A DNA stretch of 64,000 nt from Bin87 sp965220095 (GTDB taxonomy: Bacteria; Chloroflexota; Dehalococcoidia; Lucifugimonadales; UBA3495), in the NCBI GenBank assembly GCA_965220095.1, contig OZ244805.1, positions 1-64,000 of the forward strand, in the 5' to 3' direction. Shown here one piece after another: positions 8,347 through 16,197 of this stretch. Each line of letters starts with the position of its first letter. The first letter of the stretch is position 1. Both the position numbers and the translations under genes were made by a program. The notes beneath the pieces were generated by a model. The model made no database searches. It saw nothing but the letters and a program-made list of their open reading frames with translations, and was not told the DNA's origin.

Positions 8347-8777
8347 CCGACCGGGTGCCACATCTCGTAGCCAATTTCCTTGCTGATCAACCCGCCCCGC
8401 ATCTCGAAGATGTGCACCAGCCGCATCTCTACCTGCGTGCCGGGATCAAGCGGCAGGTAGCCGGTATCCAGCAGCCGGAACCGCACCACGCTGTCGTCCA
8501 CCACCCGGTCTTCTGTGGCGAAGCGCTGCAAATTCTCGAACTCCACGTCCGCCATCTTGGCAAACATCTGCGTATAATTGTCTGCGACGGCCCGCTTGCC
8601 CTCGAATCGCAAACCTCGCGCCGGCGCTTCCCACACCACGTCATCGGTGTAAAGATCCAGTGCCGCTTCCACCTCGTTGGTGGCCTCGGAATGGAAGTGC
8701 GCTTCCACCGCAGCCAGGTTGGCGGCGATAATTTCGGGATTAGCGGACTGATTGGAAGGGTTAGCAGTGGAAGTCAT
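8343..8777 (-). CDS. SnoaL-like/NTF2-fold protein
   Basis: A 144-residue protein of the SnoaL/ketosteroid-isomerase-like fold: an N-terminal helix, LDLYTDDVVWEAPARGLRFEGKRAV (the D-DxxW-G pattern of the family), VEFENLQRFATEDRVV and a C-terminal beta sheet. The start at 8777 is chosen for the AGGAGTTTGTTCC leader; the open frame runs further upstream but without a ribosome site. Such proteins range from cyclases and hydratases to non-catalytic binders. It lies divergent from the acetamidase gene, 62 bp away. Confidence 0.82.
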   Translation of the reverse strand: MTSTANPSNQSANPEIIAANLAAVEAHFHSEATNEVEAALDLYTDDVVWEAPARGLRFEGKRAVADNYTQMFAKMADVEFENLQRFATEDRVVDDSVVRFRLLDTGYLPLDPGTQVEMRLVHIFEMRGGLISKEIGYEMWHPVG

Positions 8778-8839
8778 GGAACAAACTCCTTGATGGGCCA
8801 ACAGGACGGATTCGCAAAGCGCAACAGGAGGTCGGATCA

Positions 8840-9949
8840 ATGCCAAGCATAACTATCGACCGCAGCAAGCCGCTGCGTGAGGAGTCTAACACAGGCCACA
8901 ATCGCTGGCATCCGGACATCCCCGCCGTGTTGGAGGTTGATGAAGGTGCAGAGGTGGTGCTGGAAACCCGCGACGCCTTCGACGGTCAACTTCACCCCGG
9001 CGTAACCGAGACCGTTTTCGATACCGTCGATGCCGGCGTTATCCACCCTCTCACCGGGCCGGTTCTGGTCAGAGGTGCCCAGCCCGGCGATTTGCTGGAG
9101 GTCGAGTTCGTTGACATTGCGCCTCAGCCCCACGCGTTTAGTTGCATCGTGCCTGGCTTCGGCTTCCTGCGCGATATTTTCACCGAGCCCTTCATGGTGC
9201 ACTGGAATATCGCCGATGGCTGGGCCACTTCCGCGCAAATCCCCGGCGTCCGCGTCCCAGGCGCACCCTTCATGGGTGTCTCCGGCGTGGCTCCGAGCCA
9301 TACCCAACTTGACGCATGGACGCGTCGCGAGACTGAGTTGGCCGCTCGCGGCGGCGTGGCCCTGCCTCCGGATCCCGCCAGCTCGGTGCCCATTGCCGGC
9401 GTGGGCGCCACCCACGGCCTGCGTACCCTGCCGCCCCGGGAGAATGGGGGCAACTTCGATGTCAAACAACTTTCGGCCGGCTCCAGACTGCTGCTGCCGG
9501 TGGCCGTCGATGGCGCTCTGTTCTCCACCGGCGATGCCCACTTTGCCCAGGGCGACGGCGAGGTCTGCGTAACCGCCGTGGAAATGGGCGCCACTTGCAC
9601 CGTGCGGTTCCGCCTGCTCAAGGGCGAAGCCCAGCAGCGCAACATCCGCTGGCCCCGCTTCACCCGCGAGGACTACTACATCGCGCCGCAATGGGCCGCG
9701 CCGCAAAAGTTCATCGCCACCATGGGTATGCCAGTGACCGACGATGGCGTGAACGACGGCGAAAACCTGACCCTGGCCTGCCGCAACGCCCTGCTCAACA
9801 TGATCGACCTGCTGCAGGAGCGCGACTACACCCGCAACCAGGCCTACGTAATCTGCAGCGTGGGCGTAGACCTCAAGGTGAGCAACGTCGTGGACGTACC
9901 CAACTACGTAGTATCAGCCTTCCTGCCGGAAGACCTGTTCGTGGGGTAG
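8840..9949 (+). CDS. Acetamidase/formamidase family protein
   Basis: A 369-residue member of the FmdA/AmdA family, which hydrolyses short amides to ammonia and carboxylate. Visible are the N-terminal HNRWHPDIPAVLEVDEG, PLTGPVLVRGAQPGDLLEVEF, the loop IPGVRVPGAPFMGVSGVAPS, GGNFDVKQLSAGSRLLLPV and GALFSTGDAHFAQGDGEVC, the last two being family hallmarks with candidate metal ligands. AGGAGG at 8826-8831 sets the ATG. No signal peptide. The gene stands alone between opposite-strand genes; the natural amide cannot be told from sequence. Confidence 0.93.
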   Translation: MPSITIDRSKPLREESNTGHNRWHPDIPAVLEVDEGAEVVLETRDAFDGQLHPGVTETVFDTVDAGVIHPLTGPVLVRGAQPGDLLEVEFVDIAPQPHAFSCIVPGFGFLRDIFTEPFMVHWNIADGWATSAQIPGVRVPGAPFMGVSGVAPSHTQLDAWTRRETELAARGGVALPPDPASSVPIAGVGATHGLRTLPPRENGGNFDVKQLSAGSRLLLPVAVDGALFSTGDAHFAQGDGEVCVTAVEMGATCTVRFRLLKGEAQQRNIRWPRFTREDYYIAPQWAAPQKFIATMGMPVTDDGVNDGENLTLACRNALLNMIDLLQERDYTRNQAYVICSVGVDLKVSNVVDVPNYVVSAFLPEDLFVG

Positions 9950-10007
9950 GAGACGACGCAAATGCATTCGAAGAGACCATCTACTGCAACCAAGTTCTCT
10001 CGTCCAA

Positions 10008-10409
10008 TCACATCTCGATGCTGTTCCGGTAGAACCTGGCAACAAAAGGCGGTTCGTGCCGTAGGATGAATTCCAACACCCTGGCCCGGGACGTTAGCAA
10101 GATTTGTGCCATCTCGGCGCGTGTAATACCCGTGCTGATTACGATGACCCTCGATGCTGAAGACATAATGATGTCCCGTTCGAGCCGATTATGACGCATA
10201 CGTTTGTTGTGCGTGAGAACGATCCATCCCCGTTGGGCTACTGCGGGTATCCAATCAATATCGGGGGTGCCGGTGGGGAAATGATCGAGGAGGATCTCCA
10301 GGTGAACCCCCGCTTCTCGCAAGGGTTCCGGAAATTGACGAGTTCCCAAGTCCTCGTCAGAAAAGAAGACTAGCTCAGGCGGCCAGTTCGTAACGGACCG
10401 CCTCCTCAA
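10008..10409 (-). CDS. PIN-like toxin (VapC45-like)
   Basis: About 133 residues. The start is uncertain: no ATG is available and I place it at TTG 10409, inside the antitoxin gene. The core reads FFSDEDLGTRQFPEPLREAG, then DIDWIPAVAQRGWIVLTHNKRMR, the layout of the 'PIN-like' domain found beside DUF433 proteins, with acidic residues near the N terminus and a THxK/R strand. The overlap with the antitoxin (32 bp) suggests translational coupling. Expected role: ribonuclease toxin held by the adjacent protein. Confidence 0.72.
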   Translation of the reverse strand: MRRRSVTNWPPELVFFSDEDLGTRQFPEPLREAGVHLEILLDHFPTGTPDIDWIPAVAQRGWIVLTHNKRMRHNRLERDIIMSSASRVIVISTGITRAEMAQILLTSRARVLEFILRHEPPFVARFYRNSIEM

Positions 10410-11058
10410 TCTGCGCGGGTTGCAACCGGTAGTCTTCGGCCAAGTCCAAAATAGTCTCACCAGCCTTGACAAACTTGGCAACCACGGCGGTACGCACCCC
10501 AGAACCGGCGATAATCGGACGACCAAACGAAATCGTTGGGTCAATCACGATCAACTTCGGCGCTTGCCTGCCATCGCCCCTGCTGTACGGGTAGAACCTG
10601 TACGCCAGCCCGGCCGCGTCGTGCTCCACCCTTTCCAGGTAAGCCTCGATGATCTCCCGTATGGCAATCTGGCCCCGCGCTGAAAGGTTCAGCAACTTCC
10701 CCAGGTGTTCGGTGAAGATATTTAGACCGTCGGTCAATAACTCTCGCCGAGCCAAGGGATGTTGAACGGCCAATTGGTCTTGCAAATAGTCGATTGCCGG
10801 TCTTATCTGCTGCATTGAAATGCCATGTTTACGGCGTAGCCCCGCCAACACGTGCAATTCCACCAGGTTTACGAAAGACAACGCGGTTGGTTCCGACCCA
10901 GCGGGCTGGACTAATGGCACCGTGCGCGCCGGCGACTTGTTCTGCCCACCGGTCACCCAGGAACGTACCGTGGGCACAGGCAACGCCAAGTGCCCGGCAG
11001 CTTCTGGAATGGAATAGATAGGGACGTGTCGCGCATCACCCATATCTAATTTTCCCAT
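10375..11058 (-). CDS. DUF433 antitoxin with N-terminal HTH (VapB45-like)
   Basis: A 227-residue protein. Residues ~10-60 form a MerR-like helix-turn-helix (IYSIPEAAGHLALPVPTVRSW). The C-terminal DUF433 domain reads ISFGRPIIAGSGVRTAVVAKF, then ILDLAEDYRLQPAQIEEAVRYE. DUF433 proteins pair with PIN-like toxins, and one follows with overlapping coding sequence. The HTH implies autoregulation. The gene starts only 9 bp after the stop of the CoA-transferase on the same strand, so it could be read from that operon. A second ATG is at 11043. Confidence 0.82.
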   Translation of the reverse strand: MGKLDMGDARHVPIYSIPEAAGHLALPVPTVRSWVTGGQNKSPARTVPLVQPAGSEPTALSFVNLVELHVLAGLRRKHGISMQQIRPAIDYLQDQLAVQHPLARRELLTDGLNIFTEHLGKLLNLSARGQIAIREIIEAYLERVEHDAAGLAYRFYPYSRGDGRQAPKLIVIDPTISFGRPIIAGSGVRTAVVAKFVKAGETILDLAEDYRLQPAQIEEAVRYELAA

Positions 11059-11067
11059 ACACGGCCT

Positions 11068-12378
11068 TCAGATTACTCCCCCCTCGGCCAGTAGCAGCAT
11101 TTCGCCCGTGGTGAGGCCCAGCTCGCCCTGCAGTATTTCGGCGTTGTGCTCGCCGATTAGCGGCGCGCGGCGGCTGATGCGCCAGGGAGATCCGTTGTAG
11201 ATGGCGGCGCCGCCGGGATACGTAAAACTCCGACCCAACTCGGGGTGCTCCACCTGGGTAAAAAATCCCCGGTCGGTCAGGTGGTCGTCGCCCACAATCT
11301 CGTCCATGCTGCGGATGGCTCCCCAGGGGAAGTCCCGCTGCTGGCCGCCGTGGAAGGCGTCCTCCAGGGTGGAGTTGCTGAAGAAATTCTTCATCACCTG
11401 CACGATGTGGTCGTTCTCCTCGGCAATGACATCCGGGTCCTGATAGCGCTCATCGCCCAGGTCTTCCGCCATATCGGTTTGTCCGAACCAGTCGGACAGC
11501 AGCTTCAGCCGAGCCGGAGTCAGGTTGGTGCCGGAGCGCGTGGTATTCAGCCAACCGCCGTCTCCCGTCGGGAACTGGATGGCCGGCGACATATCGGCCG
11601 CGGCGTGCCTTCCGGTATGCCGCTGCACCACCTGTCCGGTGGACAGGTAGATGGCGATGGCTCCTTCGGTGGTCAGGGCGCAGGCTTCGTGAATCGACGC
11701 ATCGATGTACTGGCCCTCGCCGGATACGAACCGATAGTACAGCGCAGCCATCATGCCGATGTAGGCGTAGTTGCCGCCGATATGCCAGGAATTGCCGCCG
11801 CCGGGCGCGATGGGCGGCGCATTGGGCACGTCCACTTCGTCGTATCCCGACGAGGCCATCTGACCGCCGCCGGCCAGGTGGGTGATGTCGCTGCTGATGT
11901 AGTCGCGCCACGGCCCGGTCTGTCCGTAGGGCGTCAGCGAGCACATGATCAGCCCCGGGTTGTTGGACGAAAGTTGCTCGTAACCCAATCCCAGCGATTC
12001 CAGGTATCCCGGTTTGTGGCTCTCCAGCACAATGTCGGCAGAATCTGCCATCCGCCTGACGATCTCCTGCCCCTGGGGGGCTGCCAGGTTCAGTGTGATG
12101 CCGCGCTTGGACGTGTTGTAGTGCCAGAACGACAGGCTGCGCTCACGGTGCGGAACATCGTTCAGGAACGGCCCAAAACTGCGGCAGGGTTCGCCTCCGG
12201 GCGGCTCAATCTTGACCACGTCTGCGCCCAGGTCGGCCAGTAGCTTCCCACAAAATTGACCCTTCTCGTCGCAAATCTCCAGCACCCGCAATCCGTTGAG
12301 CGGGCCGGGCCGCGAGTAGTCTGCCGGGCTGGCGCCGCCCAGGTCGACCGGCTGATTGCCGTTTTCAGCGGAAGTCAT
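11068..12378 (-). CDS. Family III CoA-transferase (CaiB/BaiF), subunit without catalytic Asp
   Basis: A 436-residue CaiB/BaiF protein: GPLNGLRVLEICDEKGQFCGKLLADLGADVVKIEPP, YNTSKRGITLNL and ADIVLESHKPGYL are family blocks. Aligned with formyl-CoA transferase, the position of the catalytic Asp before the YAYIGMMAALYYR helix is Trp (NSWHIGGNY). The upstream gene, which has that Asp, overlaps it by ATGA. I infer the pair makes a heteromeric enzyme, as known for BbsEF, which moves CoA between carboxylic acids. The substrate is unknown. Transcribed from the direction of 13.7 kb. Confidence 0.9.
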   Translation of the reverse strand: MTSAENGNQPVDLGGASPADYSRPGPLNGLRVLEICDEKGQFCGKLLADLGADVVKIEPPGGEPCRSFGPFLNDVPHRERSLSFWHYNTSKRGITLNLAAPQGQEIVRRMADSADIVLESHKPGYLESLGLGYEQLSSNNPGLIMCSLTPYGQTGPWRDYISSDITHLAGGGQMASSGYDEVDVPNAPPIAPGGGNSWHIGGNYAYIGMMAALYYRFVSGEGQYIDASIHEACALTTEGAIAIYLSTGQVVQRHTGRHAAADMSPAIQFPTGDGGWLNTTRSGTNLTPARLKLLSDWFGQTDMAEDLGDERYQDPDVIAEENDHIVQVMKNFFSNSTLEDAFHGGQQRDFPWGAIRSMDEIVGDDHLTDRGFFTQVEHPELGRSFTYPGGAAIYNGSPWRISRRAPLIGEHNAEILQGELGLTTGEMLLLAEGGVI

Positions 12379-13700
12379 CGCAGTGCCTCCTCAATATAGG
12401 GGAACCGGTCCATGGTCGTGGGCCAGAAGATACCGTTCTCGTAGCCATCCAGCAGGTCATCGTGGCTAACGCCCAGCAAATCCTCCAGCACATCCTTGTT
12501 GTGCTGTCCGATCATGGGCGGCGGGCTGGACATTTGCGCCGGTGATTTGGGCATCTTGAACGGAGCGTTCTGGAACTTCCACGGGCCCAGCATGGGGTGA
12601 TCCATCGGCACGTACATATCCCGGTGCCGCAGCTGCGGGTCGTTGTCCACCCGGTCCTGGCTGCTCTGCACCGCCATCGCCCGCACGCCGGCTTTCTGAC
12701 ACTTGTCGGTCAGTTCGTACTTGGTGAAGTTCTTCGTCCATTCCTCAATGCGGTCGTCAATCTCTTCCTGGTGTTCCAGCCGCCCCTGGATGGTGTCCAG
12801 GCGGCGGTCGGCCCACTCGGGATTGCCCATCAGGCCCACCAGATTCTGCCATTCCTGATCGCTCAGGCAGGCGATGGCGGCCCAGTCGTTGTAGGCTCCG
12901 CCCGCCGTTCGATAGGCGTTATGCGGTGCGGCGATGGGGCCGCGATAGTTGTTGAGCACCTCGGTTTCCGGCCAAACGGTGCGGTTGCCCGGCGGGAACC
13001 CCTCCCGTCGCGCCGGCCGGTCATTGACGGTACGGTCGAGCATCGCCGGGCCGGTCAGCGTGATGCCGGTAATCATCTGCGACAGGTCCACGTGCTGACC
13101 CTTCCCGGTGGCCGACCGGTGGCGCAGGGCGGTTAGGGCGGACATTGCGCCGTACATACCGCCGGTATCGTCCAGGTACGACCAGCCCCAGCCGGCCGGC
13201 GGCTTGCCCGGCAGTCCCGACAGATGTGTCAAACCGCTCAACGCCTGCGCCGCCGGGCCCATCGTGCCGTACCAATGGTACCGCCCGGTCTGGCCGAATC
13301 CCGCCATGGACACGTAGATGATGTCGGGGCGAATTTTCTTCAGCTCCTCGTAACCCAGCCCCCAGCGTCGCATGATGCGGCTGCTGAAGTTCTCAATCAC
13401 GATGTCCGACACGGAGATGAGCCGCTTCACCAGTTCCAGGCCCTGCTCGGTGCGGGTATTGATGCTGATGCCGCGCTTGTTGGCGTTGGTGTCGGCAAAC
13501 TGTCCGGTGGAGTTGGGGCCGGGTTCTACGCCCGGTGGAACCGTGAATCGGTTCTGCCGCAGGGTGTCCAGGTTCAGCGGCCATTCCACCTTGATGACTT
13601 CGGCGCCCAGAGTACCCATCCAGCGCGCTGCCCAGGGGCCGGCCCGCACCCAGGTAAAGTCCACCACGCGGATACCTTTCAATGGAGTAGGCAGCGGCAT
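12375..13700 (-). CDS. Family III CoA-transferase (CaiB/BaiF), Asp-containing subunit
   Basis: A 441-residue CaiB/BaiF protein starting at the ATG at 13700, which has GGAGGAAAACAT directly upstream; this rules out the TTG 18 bases earlier. Family blocks: GIRVVDFTWVRAGPWAARW, LGAEVIKVEWP, NKRGISINTRTEQG, SDIVIENFSSRIM. The catalytic Asp candidate is the first Asp of SYLDDTGGMYGAM, at the spacing seen in formyl-CoA transferase. It is coupled by a 4-bp overlap to an Asp-lacking homologue. Role: acyl-CoA activation or CoA transfer in carboxylic-acid catabolism (inferred). Confidence 0.92.
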   Translation of the reverse strand: MPLPTPLKGIRVVDFTWVRAGPWAARWMGTLGAEVIKVEWPLNLDTLRQNRFTVPPGVEPGPNSTGQFADTNANKRGISINTRTEQGLELVKRLISVSDIVIENFSSRIMRRWGLGYEELKKIRPDIIYVSMAGFGQTGRYHWYGTMGPAAQALSGLTHLSGLPGKPPAGWGWSYLDDTGGMYGAMSALTALRHRSATGKGQHVDLSQMITGITLTGPAMLDRTVNDRPARREGFPPGNRTVWPETEVLNNYRGPIAAPHNAYRTAGGAYNDWAAIACLSDQEWQNLVGLMGNPEWADRRLDTIQGRLEHQEEIDDRIEEWTKNFTKYELTDKCQKAGVRAMAVQSSQDRVDNDPQLRHRDMYVPMDHPMLGPWKFQNAPFKMPKSPAQMSSPPPMIGQHNKDVLEDLLGVSHDDLLDGYENGIFWPTTMDRFPYIEEALR

Positions 13701-13815
13701 ATGTTTTCCTCCCGCCAAATATAGATTGATGCTTATGGATTGATGCTACCGCCGCCAGTTTATGCCAACCCGCCCCTATGGGCAACCTTCAAAGCGCGAC
13801 GCCCTGCGCCCCGAC

Positions 13816-13877
13816 CGTCATTGCGAAGGGTACTCGCCCATCCCCAGCTGGCGAGGGGCGTGGCAATCCCGTTGTGT
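13816..13877. repeat. Solitary arm of a palindromic repeat (GTCATTGCGA...TGGCAATCCC)
   Basis: The segment GTCATTGCGAAGG, about 30 spacer bases, then CGTGGCAATCCCG matches the arm of the longer palindromic element at 19599-19710. No matching second arm is seen here. The surrounding 13701-13930 stretch has no gene. Confidence 0.5.
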
Positions 13878-13930
13878 CCCCCACTGCTTCGCCACTTGTG
13901 TGCTGGCGGGCCGCAACTGAACAAGCTGCG

Positions 13931-14560
13931 CTACCACCTGGCTGGCTTGGTTATCCGACCTTGCGCGTCAGCAACCACCGGCGGAAACTGGCTGCGTCGC
14001 AAATGGCTTTTTCGGAGGCGCTTGACGTAGGTCGCCGCGTCCTCCAAATCCCGGTGTGTATAGTTATTGTTGTCAGGGTTGACCACCGTAACTTTAAGCC
14101 CTAACTCGTCCCGCACGTATCGCATCGGGCTGGCCAGGTCGGAATCGTTGGACACGATGACGGCCTGCTGGTAAGCGTTGGTGAAGCCGTCAACGAGGAG
14201 ACGGGTCGCCAGGTTCACGTCCGTCCCCTTCTCCTCCGAGTCCATAATGCGGACATACTCCGGCAGCCCCGGTATCGGCTCCGCCAACCGGCGGACTTTG
14301 GTGCGTGGACGAATTACGCCATAGTGAACTTCAAACCCGGGCAGCGTAGCCAGCGCCCTCAAGTACATTCGATGCCGTTCCGGCTGCCCGGGGTTGTTAG
14401 GCCGCGCATCGAATAGAGCAGTAAAATAGCAGATGCGCCGTATCTCATCGTTAGGGAAGAGTGTCTCGGCAAGCTGGCGCAGGTCCAGCCATTTGAATGG
14501 CGTACCCCGCAGGGCACGGTATTACAGGTTGAACCCGTCAACGTAAAAGTTGGTAATCAA
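13931..14560 (-). pseudogene. NYN-domain (PIN-like) nuclease gene with in-frame TAA
   Basis: Reading from TTG at 14560 (preceded by CGGAGAGCCGCCG), the frame gives NFYVDGFNL, then TAA at 14522-14524, then YRALRGTPFKWLDLRQLAET and onward through a full NYN domain: LFDARPNNPG, IMDSEEKGTDVNLATRLL, VIVSNDSDLASPMRYV and VVNPDNNNY. The acidic residues of the NYN/PIN active site (first Asp in FYVDGFN, EEKGTD, SNDSD) are all present if the stop is ignored. Only one base separates TAA from a Tyr codon. A shorter product could start at ATG 14368 but would lack the first catalytic Asp. Likely a recent nonsense mutation. Confidence 0.82.
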
Positions 14561-14642
14561 CGGCGGCTCTCCGAGCTTAAAGACAGAGACCGCCGCTACG
14601 GCGGCCTCGACCCTTTCACCGAAGCTCCAGGGGGGTAAGTCG

Positions 14643-14671
14643 ATAGTACGCCATGCAACCTAGCTTGTCAA
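14643..14671 (-). promoter_or_regulatory. Candidate promoter for the NYN gene
   Basis: On the minus strand TTGACA (14671-14666), a 17-bp spacer and TACTAT (14648-14643) form a sigma-70-like promoter pointing at the TTG start of the NYN gene. It is back to back with the higBA promoter; the two -35 regions form a GCTTGTCAA/TTGACAAGC inverted pair about 40 bp apart. Confidence 0.5.
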
Positions 14672-14710
14672 CCGCGCAACGCCGCTACCCGGTGAGCCGC
14701 CGACACACAC

Positions 14711-14738
14711 TTGACAAGCCTTCGCTTGCCCATATAGA
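14711..14738 (+). promoter_or_regulatory. Candidate promoter for the HigBA operon
   Basis: TTGACA (14711-14716), a 16-bp spacer and TATAGA (14733-14738) resemble a strong sigma-70 promoter. The predicted transcription start falls within the palindrome that precedes the toxin ATG, so the leader would be very short. Confidence 0.55.
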
Positions 14739-14739
14739 C

Positions 14740-14754
14740 TCACCCATAGGGTGA
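14740..14754. promoter_or_regulatory. Palindromic operator candidate upstream of higB
   Basis: TCACCC-ATA-GGGTGA is a perfect 6-bp inverted repeat lying between the -10 box and the toxin start codon. HigBA operons are usually repressed by the antitoxin binding a palindrome at this place, so autoregulation by the downstream HTH protein is the simplest reading. The right arm GGGTGA may double as a weak ribosome site. Confidence 0.5.
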
Positions 14755-15057
14755 ATGATGGAAGTCACTTTCCGGACAAACGAACTGCGGCGGTGTTACG
14801 AAGAATCAAACAGAGCGGTCCGGCGTTGGGGGGCTGATGTCGGGCGAATGTATATTCGCCGTATCCAAATGCTCTATGCGGCCAAAGACTTTCACGATGC
14901 TTACCATCGCCCGGCGTTGCGCCTGCACCCGTTGCGAAGTTCACAGAGAGGGGAACTGTCCATTTACCTGACCGGGCGGTGGCGTCTCATCGTGACGGAA
15001 GGCGATAGCGAGGAAACCGTAATCATAGAGGAGGTGAGCAACCATTATGACGACTAA
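14755..15057 (+). CDS. higB: HigB-like toxin (RelE superfamily)
   Basis: A 100-residue protein of the HigB/'killer protein' type: MEVTFRTNELRRCYEESN, LYAAKDFHDAYHRPALRLHPL (the family LHPLKG-like block), then GELSIYLTGRWRLIVTEGD and VIIEEVSNHYD. RelE-fold toxins cleave mRNA on the ribosome. A second ATG directly follows the first at 14758. The last 11 bases overlap the antitoxin gene, which implies coupled translation. Toxin-first order is typical for higBA. Intact and probably functional. Confidence 0.88.
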   Translation: MMEVTFRTNELRRCYEESNRAVRRWGADVGRMYIRRIQMLYAAKDFHDAYHRPALRLHPLRSSQRGELSIYLTGRWRLIVTEGDSEETVIIEEVSNHYDD

Positions 15058-16144
15058 AACTCCGCGTGTGTTTTCGGACCTGCCGATACCTCCAGGCGAG
15101 GTATTGGCGGAAGAGCTCGAAGTCCGGGGAATGACTCAGCGGGAACTCGCGGCCCGGCTCAACCGTCCGCCACAGGTCATAAACGAAATCATACGGGGCA
15201 AAAAGGCTATCACACCCGATACCGCAATCGCGCTCGGCAAGGTGCTGGGCGGCGACCCACAGTTTTGGACCAACCTGGAGGCCGCCTACCAGATGACCCT
15301 GGCGCGGGAACGGAACAAAAAGGCTCTTGCCAGCGAAGAACACTGGCTGAGTGAATATCCCGTCAGGGAAATGATCAAGCGCGGTTGGATTGAAGCGGGC
15401 CGGGACAAGGCCAGCCGGCTGAAAGCCCTGCTGAGCTTCTTTGAGGTCGCCAGCATCGAGCCGAAGGTGTACCAGGAAGCCGTCGGATTCCGCATCACTG
15501 AAGCAGCGCAGCGGAAAGTGTCGCTTGGCGCTTTGGCAGTCTGGCTTCGTCAGGGAGAAATTGAAGCACAAAAAATAGATACGGCTGATTACGACGAAGC
15601 GAAGTTTAGGGAAGCGCTAACCACGATCCGAGGAATGACGGAACTGCCACCCGAAAAATTCCACCCTGAGATGACAGCGCTCTGTGCGGAGGCAGGGGTT
15701 GCTTTCTGCGTGGTGCAGGAGTTGCCCAAAGGTGGCGCCAATGGCGCCGCGCGGTGGCTGACCGACCGTAAAGCGCTGATCCAAATGAGCATCAGGAACA
15801 AGTGGGCCGACATTTTCTGGTTCTCGTTTTTCCACGAGGCCGACCATCTCCTGGAACACCGAACGCAGCGCCGGCTGGTGATAGACGGCTTGGGCGCGGA
15901 CCCGGACACCACAGAAATGGAGAAGGAGGCCGACCGGTTCGCCAAGGATTTTCTTATCTCCCCGGAGGATTGGGCAGATTTCCGTAACAAAGGCTATTTT
16001 GCGCCGGGCAACATCCGGGAGTTCGCACGGTCCATCGGGATAGCCCCATTCGTAGTAGTCGGAAGACTGCAAAAGGAAAAGCGAGTTGGCTACAACCAGC
16101 TCACGGGACTGAAAGTCCGCTACAAGTGGGAAGCCCAGTCCTGA
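15047..16144 (+). CDS. higA: HigA-like antitoxin fused to ImmA/IrrE Zn-peptidase-like domain
   Basis: A 365-residue protein. Residues ~15-75 are an XRE/HigA helix-turn-helix (IPPGEVLAEELEVRGMTQRE, PPQVINEIIRGKKAITPDTA). Residues ~210-330 are an ImmA/IrrE-like metallopeptidase with HEADH at 263-267 and downstream acidic residues (TEMEKEADRFAKDFLI). This long antitoxin class couples DNA binding to a possible protease function; IrrE-type domains degrade repressors in mobile elements. GAGGTGAGCAACC upstream, inside higB, supplies the ribosome site. The middle ~100 residues are unassigned helices. Confidence 0.88.
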   Translation: MTTKTPRVFSDLPIPPGEVLAEELEVRGMTQRELAARLNRPPQVINEIIRGKKAITPDTAIALGKVLGGDPQFWTNLEAAYQMTLARERNKKALASEEHWLSEYPVREMIKRGWIEAGRDKASRLKALLSFFEVASIEPKVYQEAVGFRITEAAQRKVSLGALAVWLRQGEIEAQKIDTADYDEAKFREALTTIRGMTELPPEKFHPEMTALCAEAGVAFCVVQELPKGGANGAARWLTDRKALIQMSIRNKWADIFWFSFFHEADHLLEHRTQRRLVIDGLGADPDTTEMEKEADRFAKDFLISPEDWADFRNKGYFAPGNIREFARSIGIAPFVVVGRLQKEKRVGYNQLTGLKVRYKWEAQS

Positions 16145-16197
16145 AATCGGCGATGGCCCGCAAGACTATGGCATACTAATACTGGAGGGTTCACACG

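Noticed and set aside
14522..14524. Possible stop-codon readthrough or recoding at the TAA in the NYN gene
   Set aside because: No selenocysteine- or pyrrolysine-type signal applies to TAA, and no slippery sequence is evident; a nonsense mutation or base-call error is simpler.
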